Assembly (NCBI RefSeq): GCF_031877795.1
Contig: NC_133938.1
Location: 10,510,920-10,574,919, forward strand
Length of the DNA stretch: 64,000 bases
From: Strix aluco
Taxonomy: Eukaryota; Chordata; Aves; Strigiformes; Strigidae
Direction: 5' to 3'
The translations under genes were made by a program, and so were the position numbers. Below the pieces are notes generated by a model, which had not been told where the DNA came from, made no database searches, and worked only from the letters and a program-made list of their open reading frames with translations. This document shows positions 57,640 to 64,000 of this stretch, piece by piece (position 1 is the stretch's first letter; every line of letters starts with the position of its first letter).

Positions 57640-58760
57640 CACCCAGCACAGGGAGGGGTGAGTTTCCATCCAGCAGCTTTTCCTGCTCCCAAATCTCCTC
57701 CTCCCTACCCGCGCTGCTGCTCGCAAATCAGCACACGGGTGAAAAATCCTTTTTCCAGCCAGCTCAACCCTCTCCCGCCCGGGAATCCTGCCCAGGTTTT
57801 GCCTCCCTCTTCCCCACCTCCCCACCGGCCGGCGGGTGCCCTTGGACCCGGCGAGGCGCGGCGGGGGGGCCAGGAGGAGCGGGGCGCCGGGCCGACAGCA
57901 GCCCCGCCATGCGGGTCCCGCTGCCCGCGCTGCTCTGCGGCTCGGCCGCCGGCCTCCTGCTGCTGCTGCTGCGATGGCGGCGGCGGAGCGGGCTCTGGAG
58001 GAAGGTGAAGGAGGCTCGGCAGAGGCAGGAGCGGAGCTTGGTGCAGATGGAGATGGCCGTGCGGTCCTTTCGGGAGCAGGTGGGTGCAATAAGACGCCTT
58101 CCCCCCCCCTCCCCTTCCCTCCCTCCCCTCCCGGGGAGGGCAGGCTGCGGACGGACAAGCCGCCTCCGCCCGGCCCTGGCTCCGCACCCTGGCCCTTTCC
58201 CCTGGGCGTCCCCCCGGGGACAGCGGTCTGGCAGCCCTGCCTGCGGGCAGGCGGTGTCTGCCTGCAAGGGGCAGCCGCTGGGCTGCTGTTGCAGGGCTGG
58301 CCCGCCGGCATGCCGGCTCCTAATATGGACCTGCGGGGATTTAGGTGCATTTTTTTCCTTTCTAAACCTACGTGTACATACACACCCCACCCCCGGCACC
58401 GCCGCGATCCCCCCTGTAGCAGCCGCGGGGAGGAAGCGCTTCCTGGGGCAGCCGGTGCAGCGGGGGATAACGGGCAGCGGCGCAGGCGCCGGCAGCCGGC
58501 AGTGAGGAGGGGGAAATCCCTGCCCCTGGGCTGAAGGCTTCCCGGCCTCTTCCGCCATGGCAGGACGCTCAGCCCGGCTGCCGGGGAGGAGAAGGCGAGC
58601 GGCGGAGGCCAAAGTGCAGCCGCGCTGCCCGCAGGGACGGGGCGCGGCGCCCCGACATCCGCCTGCACCGCGCCGGGGCCCGCTGCCGCCCGCCGGGCTG
58701 CCCCCAGGGGACTCGCTCGGGTTCAGAGTCCACAGGTTCAGCTTGGGGGGGTGAGGTTGG
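57640..58760. promoter_or_regulatory. CpG island, promoter of the amidase gene
   Basis: A dense CpG region begins shortly before exon 1 of the amidase and covers it. There is no clear TATA box at a fitting distance, so a dispersed CpG-island start somewhere between about 57700 and 57900 is likely. Long antisense open frames here follow from the GC content. Confidence 0.7.
57909..58079 (+). CDS. FAAH: amidase exon 1: start codon and membrane anchor
   Basis: It codes for residues 1-57, phase 0. GCCATGC gives G at -3. A leucine-rich transmembrane stretch (to about residue 20) is followed by an Arg-rich juxtamembrane segment and a helical ARQRQ region that aligns with the human N-terminus. The donor is CAG|GTGGGT. 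Confidence 0.85.
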
Positions 58761-61700
58761 ATGCTTTTTTTTTTTTTTTTTTTCCCCCTGGTATTTAGTG
58801 GTGGTGTGGTTTAACCCCAGGCTGCACAGTTAAGCGGCACGCAGGCACTTGCTCGTACCTCCTCCCTCCCAGTGGGATAAGGAGGAGAATTGGGAAAAAG
58901 TAAAACTCATGGGTTGCAAAAGAACAGTTTAATAACTAAAATAAAATGTAATAATGAAAAGGAATATAACAAAAAGAGAGAATAAAACCCAAGAAAACTG
59001 ATGCACAATGCACTTGCCCACCACCCGCTGGCTGATGTCCAAGCAGCAATCTGCCCCTCCCAGCCAACTCCCCCCAGTTTATACACTGAGCATGACGTTC
59101 TGTGGTATGGAATGGCTCATTCAGGTCTGCTGTCCTGGCCATGCTCCCTCTAAGCTTCTGGTGCACCTGCTCTCTGGCAGAGCATGGGAAACTGAAAAAT
59201 CCTTAACTTAGGATAAGCGCTACTTAGCAACAACTAAAGCACCAGAGTGTTATCAACATTATTCTCACACTAAATCCAAAACACAGCAGTGTACCTGCTA
59301 CTAGGAAGAATATTAACTCTGTCCCAGACAAAACCAGGACAAGTAGGTGGCGAGGAGATCTCTGCTGGCCCAAAAATGAGCTGTCTGCTGTCAGCTGAGG
59401 GGCTCCCTGGTTTGTGCGCTTCCCTGTAGGATATCTTGGTGATGCCAGGAGAAGAGCTGGCACCAGGTCCGCTTTCATTTCTTGCTGGAGCAATGTCTAT
59501 AACCATGCCGCCAGTTCCCATTGTAATTCAGTGGAGGACGTTGCACCGAGCAGTTCCCTCAGGCCTGGCCAAGACCTGTCTGAACAAGACTGCACGAAAG
59601 GCTTTCTCTTAAATAACAGGTGCTTGGTGAGACTGATCTGATCAGGAAGACAAGGTTTTAGAAAGCCTGGGTTACTACTGGCCCTGCAGACTTCATGACG
59701 TGCTTACTGGTATCGGGTAGGAGCAGGATTGCGGTCTTGAGACAGGTACTGCATTTGGTCACTAAATGGCAGATATTTTTTGGATGGGTTACAGTGGGCA
59801 GCAAGGGGGGAGGAGGAGCCCACCAGCTGAGGTGAAGGTGTGTCACTGCATGTTCAACCTTTTCCATAGCATCCTTCTGTGAACATGATCTCCATCCTCT
59901 CTCTGCCTTTGCCGGAGCTCTCCAAGAAACTCCGAGATGGGTCCCTCCCTCCAGAGCATGTCTTCTATGCCTATGTGGGCAAGGTAAGGAGCAAGGGCGG
60001 TGGGGCAGCATCTCACCCAGGGTGGGGCTGGCTTTTTTTTGGGAGAAGCCCAGCACAAGGTTCAAACGCTGGTTCAAGCCTGGTTCAAATGCTGCTGAGC
60101 TGTCACTGCTCGCTGGTTAGTGCTGGGCCCATCTGCACTTTTCTGTGAGTGAAGGGAGAGCTGGGCATCTGGCTGCCATGTTTCTCAGCTTGGTTTGGAG
60201 CAAAAGGGAGCAGCGAGCTCAGCATCTGGAGAGCCTATACCTTCCTAGGGGAGCCCATACATTCCCAGGGGCAGGTATAGCAATGGGGAAGTTGCAGAGT
60301 ACTGCTGTTGTCTCCCCTCCATCTCCAGATGTGTTGGTAAACCTTGGACTTGGTGTCCACTTTCATTCTCTACGTCTGCCATAACACCTTGATCACCTCC
60401 TGGGTTCCCACTTTGGGGACATCTTTTTATGCCACCCCAGAAGCTCAATCAAGAGAATAGCCTTTGGTATTCTGCTGGGCTGAGTACCTGTCTTCATCAT
60501 GCACCAGCTGGTGCTATGGCCCACTGTGTCCAGACAACGTTTTAGAGTTTGGCTTGAAAATATCTTGAAAAGGAACAGAAAAGGCTGCCGTGATACCAAC
60601 TGCCCAGATGGGGAGGTGGAAAAGGGGGAAGAGGCAGGGGTCCTTTGCAAAACAGAAGGCTGTTGTGCAGCGCTGTGGGCTGTATCTCACCCACGGGCTT
60701 TGCCTGCTTTCCCCAAGGCCCTCCAAATCGCCACAGAAACCAACTGCATCACGGAGTATCTGCAGGAAAGCGAGACCCAGCTCCGGAAGGCGAAGCTGAC
60801 AGGGAAGCTGGGTTTGCTCTATGGGGTGCCTGTCAGCATCAAAGACTCCATCGATTGCGAGGTACCACCAGCACGATACCGCTTGTATCCTGAAATCCTT
60901 GTGGTTTGAAGTTTGCTGGCAGGGGGGAGGTTTGACCTCAGCATCTGTCTTCACTTTGTCATAGCTGATGTGGGATGGCCTGCCTTGGCAGGTGATGGGG
61001 TTTGCTGCCCATCTTCCAGATGAGCCAATGGAGGAGGCTGATCAGGTTTACTACCAATACACTATGCAACATGTGCATGATGGATGGGTTGTTGGAGGTG
61101 CATGCATGTGCTTATATATATAGAAAAAAATACGGGGGCAGGGTGAATTGCAATCCTCCATTTGGAAACCTCCTTGTCCTGTGTTTCTAGGGTCATGATT
61201 CCACGTTAGGGTTTATAAAAAACCTCAATAAACCTGCAACAGAGGACAGCGTGGTGGTGCAGGTGCTCAAGAGACAGGGGGCAATTCCATTTGTCAAAAC
61301 CAATGTTCCCCAGTCCCTCATCAGGTAGGTGGACACTATTCCGTCAGTGTGGCAGCGGTCCTTCCTCCCTCATCTCATGTGAGGGTTTCTATCAAGTCTA
61401 ATTCTCATTTTCCACTTCTTTTTCCATAACACCTGGTCCCCATTCTTAGTGTCTTTAAGTTTTACTTAAAAAAGTAAACACATTTACACTAAGGATGAAA
61501 ATTAATTCTAGTTCCGAATGAAATAAAGAAGCAAAAGAGGAGGAGAAGAGGAGAGAAATTGCTGCCCTTCTCTCCTGTGCTGGGTGTTTTAAATCACTTT
61601 TTTTTTTCTTTTTTTTAATTAACCCCTCAGAGATGGTCCTGTTAACTATACAGTGCAAACACATATTAATGGAAGGGGAAGCTGGTTAGCTAGTTAATCT

Positions 61701-64000
61701 AACAACCTTAAATTATCCTCTGCCCAGACCTCCCGCTGTATCTGTCAAGACCACTCTTGACATCACTGATATGGGGTGAGGTCAGGTCTGGACAGCCACC
61801 CTGCCAGTGTCCGTGTGTCCTGCCAAGTGAACTCTGGCAAAGCTCCTCTGTGGATGACTCTTGCCCAAGCCGTATGAAATGCCTTCCTTAAAGTGACACA
61901 ACAGTAACTGACCATGTTTAGAAAAAAACCACACAAAGAGCTTGCCCCAGAGATTATCTGACTTTACAGCAGTTCCTGGGGGAGTCCAGTGTTTGAGTAT
62001 TGCTACGGTTGTCATTTGGCCTGTTCCCAAGCAGGGGCTCAGCATTGCCCCCCCAGGGTGGAGGGGCCTGGACCTGCTCCAGGTGGGCAGCCTTGGATGT
62101 CCTGTGGCACTCGGGGACCACCTGAACAGGGAGGCTTTCCAGGAGGCTTGATGTATCTGTGCTGCCGGAGGGTCTGTGTGGGGCAAGCTTGACGACACTG
62201 GAATTAGCTGGCAGTGAATCCAGGTTCTGGGACCACCATGAAAAGGCTGGTGGTCTTCATGGGAGCTTTGGAAGGCTCCCTCAGACTGAGTGGTGTCAAC
62301 GTAACAACTAGTGAATTACCTAATTACCTTCTGAAGGTCTTTTTGTAGTGTCTGGGGTCCACATCAGCAGATATCTACATTCCTCTCATTTGCAATCTCT
62401 CTCTCTTTAGCTATGACTGCAAGAACTTAATCTTTGGTCAGACATTCAACCCTCTGCTCTACACCAGAAGCCCCGGAGGCTCCTCTGGTGGAGAAGGGGC
62501 ACTTGTAGGAGGAGGTGGGTCCATCTTGGGCTTTGGGACGGATGTAGGAGGGAGCCTGCGTTTCCCTGCTGCCTTCTGTGGAATCTGTACTCTGAAACCC
62601 ACCGGGAACAGACTCAGGTACTGCGAGTAATGGAGGGATGTCTCTGGGTGAGACCCACCAACCACCCTACCAACCGTTATGCTGGGATGCTCCTACTCTG
62701 TGGACAGGGGAAACTTGGGAGGAACTGGGAAGGGCTCATTTCCCCTTCCTGCCCGGACATTTTCTGGGGCCTGTATGGAGGGAAGTATTGGGTTCCCCAG
62801 AACAGATGGCGAAACCTCTCCATCTGCATGCTAAGGGGGTGGCTGCTCCTGACTGACAGGGCATAAATCGTTCTGGCCCAGGTTGGGTCTCTTGGGCTTC
62901 CCCTTGGCCCTTCCTTCTGCCAACCTCTGCATATGCAAAGGGAGGGCAGTGTTTTCATTACCATTTGCTACTGCTTAAAGCCTTTCCCTTCAGTGAAAAC
63001 TACTCAGCTGCTGTATTTTGTGTGTCTCTTTTCTTCGCAGTAAAAAAGGAATAATTTCTGGTGTCCTTGGGCAGAAGGCAGGTAGGAATTGATGGTTGTC
63101 CCTCAGGGAGGGAAGTAGGGCAGGGGTGAGAAGGACCCTCAGCTGGCTATGGGGAACCTTCTCCAACAAGTTCAGAGAGAGAAGCAGGTTCCCTTTCAGG
63201 GACTCTTTCAGAGAGCCACCCCCATACCATGATTTCTGAGAAACTAGAATATGCATGAGCCGAGAGGAGAAATCTGTGTAATGCATAAGCTTCAATACAC
63301 CCTGTAACCCCCAGGTTGCTGCGTTGTCTGCCACTGCTTGGTGGGAGGTGGGATTAGCAGTCGAAGGGGGTGTCTTATGCTGTCCTTGTGTCATGATTGA
63401 CAAATCTTATTGTTTAATTTTTGTAAATCATGAAATGAAGACATCAGGGCACGTATAGATGGATAACAACTCTGGGTCCATAATGATGGGCCTGCTGGTG
63501 GGAAAACACCTGTAGGCATCCCCAGCCCAGTTCTCAAGGAGGAACTGTTGCCAACACTAGACTAAGTCAAAATGATGCCAAAAAGGTCCTGCTTTTGCAG
63601 GACATGCCCTTGAAAGACCCCCAGCCACGAATGCTCTCTTGTGGTCTCTTCCAGTGGTCGCAGCAGTGGGGCCAATGGCAAAAGATGTGGAGAGCCTGGT
63701 GCTGTGCATGCGGGCGCTCCTGTGCGAGGACATGTTCAGCCTGGACAGCACAGTGCCCCCCCTTCCCTTCAATGAGGAGGTAAAGGGTCTCAAAGTGGGC
63801 AAAGGTCTCTGAGAAGAGCTGCCATTGCTCAGGCTGAAAACACCAGTGACTCATGGGAGCCCTCCGGGACCTGTGGGTGGGCACATGGGTGAGAGAAGTG
63901 CTGCTTTCCAGACACACCCTGCGGCATGGGTGTACTGTTGGCTCATGACGTCGCTGACATCCTTCCAGCTGGCGCTCTCCCTTGCTCTGCAGGTGTATTC
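57909..64000 (+). CDS. FAAH: FAAH-like serine amidase, 5' part (exons 1-7 and start of exon 8)
   Basis: Exons are 57909-58079, 59870-59983, 60718-60861, 61191-61324, 62411-62617, 63041-63081, 63655-63779 and 63993 to beyond the window. They give 312 residues plus the start of exon 8, slightly over half of the usual ~580. FAAH is a membrane-bound amidase-signature enzyme that hydrolyses anandamide and other fatty acid amides. Residues 4-20 form a hydrophobic, leucine-rich N-terminal membrane anchor. The Lys-Ser-Ser triad is present as K137 (GVPVSIK), S212 (SPGGSSGGEG) and S236 (TDVGGSLRFP), five less than human K142/S217/S241. The start ATG has a strong Kozak context. The sequence after the catalytic lysine (DSIDCEGHDST) differs from human, so this could be the paralogue VDHAP (vitamin D3 hydroxylase-associated protein) rather than FAAH itself. 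Confidence 0.88.
58765..58783. repeat. T19 homopolymer
   Basis: This T run lies 18 bases left of the LTR insertion in intron 1 of the amidase gene. Confidence 0.85.
58802..59341 (-). mobile_element. solo LTR of an avian ERVL-type endogenous retrovirus
   Basis: Read on the minus strand it starts TGTCCTGGTTTTG and ends in GGTTAAACCACACCA, the typical ends of the abundant avian ERVL LTR. Inside are a TATA-like GTATAAA word (complement at about 59079-59085) and an AATAAA-poor, T-rich 3' part. It is about 540 bp with no internal retroviral genes, so it is the product of LTR-LTR recombination. Flanks AGTGG (58797-58801) and AGTAG (59342-59346) look like a five-base target-site duplication with one later change, as expected for ERVL. 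It lies antisense in the amidase intron. Confidence 0.85.
59870..59983 (+). CDS. FAAH: amidase exon 2
   Basis: It codes for residues 58-95, phase 0 at both ends, from HPSVNMISILSLPLPEL to YVGK. It corresponds to the LALPLPQL...YVGK segment of human FAAH, part of the helical cap before the amidase core. The donor is AAG|GTAAGG. Confidence 0.92.
59984..60717 (+). other. amidase intron 2
   Basis: No repeat or additional exon is recognised. The acceptor is TTTCCCCAAG. Confidence 0.85.
60718..60861 (+). CDS. FAAH: amidase exon 3: catalytic lysine
   Basis: It codes for residues 96-143, phase 0. It contains TNCITEYL and GLLYGVPVSIK with the catalytic base K137. Compared with human, three extra residues lie in the loop just before GLLYGVPVS (AKLTGKLG here, APRQG in human). 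The donor GTACCA is usable but not strong. Confidence 0.92.
60862..61190 (+). other. amidase intron 3
   Basis: This 329-bp intron contains a short TATATATAG tract and no repeat. The acceptor GTGTTTCTAG is good. Confidence 0.85.
61191..61324 (+). CDS. FAAH: amidase exon 4
   Basis: It codes for residues 144-187 and two bases of codon 188. GHDSTLGF, DSVVVQVLKRQGAIPFVKTN and VPQS align closely with human FAAH (GQDSTLG, DSVVVHVLKLQGAVPFVHTN, VPQS). The donor is CAG|GTAGGT. Confidence 0.93.
61325..62410 (+). other. amidase intron 4, 1.1 kb
   Basis: Apart from a T-rich tract near 61600 nothing is recognised. The 3' end has a good CTCTCTCTCTTTAG acceptor. Confidence 0.85.
62411..62617 (+). CDS. FAAH: amidase exon 5: amidase signature with both catalytic serines
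   Basis: It codes for the end of S188 through residue 256 and two bases of codon 257. The amidase signature is complete: SPGGSSGGEGALVGGGGSIL and GFGTDVGGSLRFPAAFCGIC. It includes S212 and the nucleophile S236, followed by KPTGNRL. Conservation with human FAAH is highest here. Confidence 0.96.
62618..63040 (+). other. amidase intron 5
   Basis: No repeats are recognised. The acceptor TTTTCTTCGCAG is strong. Confidence 0.85.
63041..63081 (+). CDS. FAAH: amidase exon 6 (41 bp)
   Basis: This small exon codes for S257-A270 and one base of codon 271 (KKGIISGVLGQKA), matching human KSGLKGCVYGQEA. It is too short to be found by ORF length and was placed by frame and splice sites (TCGCAG| and |GTAGGA). 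Confidence 0.88.
63082..63654 (+). other. amidase intron 6
   Basis: No recognisable repeat or exon. The acceptor is GTCTCTTCCAG. Confidence 0.85.
63655..63779 (+). CDS. FAAH: amidase exon 7
   Basis: It codes for residues 271-312. VGPMAKDVESLVLCMRALLC and STVPPLPFNEE are nearly identical to human FAAH (VGPMARDVESLALCLRALLC, PTVPPLPFREE). It ends in phase 0 at donor GTAAAG. Confidence 0.95.
63780..63992 (+). other. amidase intron 7
   Basis: This short intron of 213 bp ends in CTTGCTCTGCAG. Nothing else is recognised. Confidence 0.85.
63993..64000 (+). CDS. FAAH: amidase exon 8, first bases
   Basis: Eight bases (GTG TAT TC) continue the frame as VY(S), as in human EEVYTSS. The rest of the gene, including the C-terminal half of the amidase fold, lies beyond the window. 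Confidence 0.8.

Larger units (their letters stand above)
54136..57640. other. intergenic, upstream of the amidase gene
   Basis: Apart from the exon-like segment at 54694-54906 and a G17 run, I see no gene or named repeat. Sequence becomes CpG-rich from about 57640 on approach to the amidase promoter. Confidence 0.45.
58080..59869 (+). other. amidase intron 1, 1.8 kb
   Basis: The first part is still CpG island. A T19 run (58765-58783) and a solo ERVL LTR (58802-59341) occupy the middle. The acceptor is TTTTCCATAG. Confidence 0.85.

Noticed and set aside
57589-58668. 359-codon open frame on the minus strand across amidase exon 1, with nested minus-strand frames
   Set aside because: It lies in a CpG island where stop codons are rare, is antisense to a well-supported exon, and is mostly Pro/Ala/Arg/Gly without family resemblance.
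58802-59341. Search for retroviral gag, pol or env next to the LTR
   Set aside because: No internal region or second LTR is present. The sequences on both sides are ordinary intron.
60499-60909. 136-codon frame around amidase exon 3 taken as one ORF
   Set aside because: Only 60718-60861 matches the family and has flanking splice sites. The rest is intron.

Overview
This window looks like nuclear DNA of a bird. It has split genes with GT-AG introns, CR1 LINE fragments ending in the diagnostic ATTCTATG octamers, a solo LTR of the avian ERVL type, low interspersed-repeat density, long C/G and A/T homopolymers and multi-kilobase CpG-rich domains. I see no prokaryotic features, no RNA genes and no CRISPR arrays.

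Two protein-coding genes are clear, both on the + strand. The first is DMBX1, a paired-class homeobox transcription factor of the embryonic forebrain and midbrain. Four coding exons lie between 18833 and 25803 and give a complete protein of 395 residues with a K50 homeodomain and a C-terminal OAR motif. Its first coding exon starts with a splice acceptor, so at least one non-coding 5' exon lies upstream, probably in the CpG-rich domain at about 780-6330. The second is a fatty-acid-amide-hydrolase-like serine amidase (FAAH or its paralogue VDHAP). It begins at 57909 in its own CpG island and runs off the right edge. Seven complete exons and the first bases of an eighth are present, with the Lys-Ser-Ser triad intact.

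Layout: 1-779 is AT-rich and featureless. 780-6330 is a CpG-rich domain with candidate promoters and a candidate DMBX1 5' exon, and its right flank (about 5890-6145) is dense in homeodomain-type TAAT motifs. 6331-18820 is probably DMBX1 intron 1. 18821-26760 holds the DMBX1 coding exons and 3'UTR. 26761-57640 is about 31 kb without a recognisable gene, holding a CR1 cluster (42.7-44.5 kb), a 22-23 bp minisatellite (49.9 kb), several stretches that look like developmental enhancers, and one unexplained minus-strand open segment with an acceptor (54694-54906). 57640-64000 is the amidase gene, with a solo ERVL LTR in its intron 1.

The two genes share no evident function. The DMBX1 neighbourhood resembles the regulatory landscape of a developmental transcription factor, while the amidase is a membrane lipid-metabolism enzyme. 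The most informative observations are a missing AG at the position of the longer DMBX1 isoform's acceptor, a short upstream ORF overlapping the DMBX1 start, and the orphan exon-like segment at 54.7-54.9 kb.
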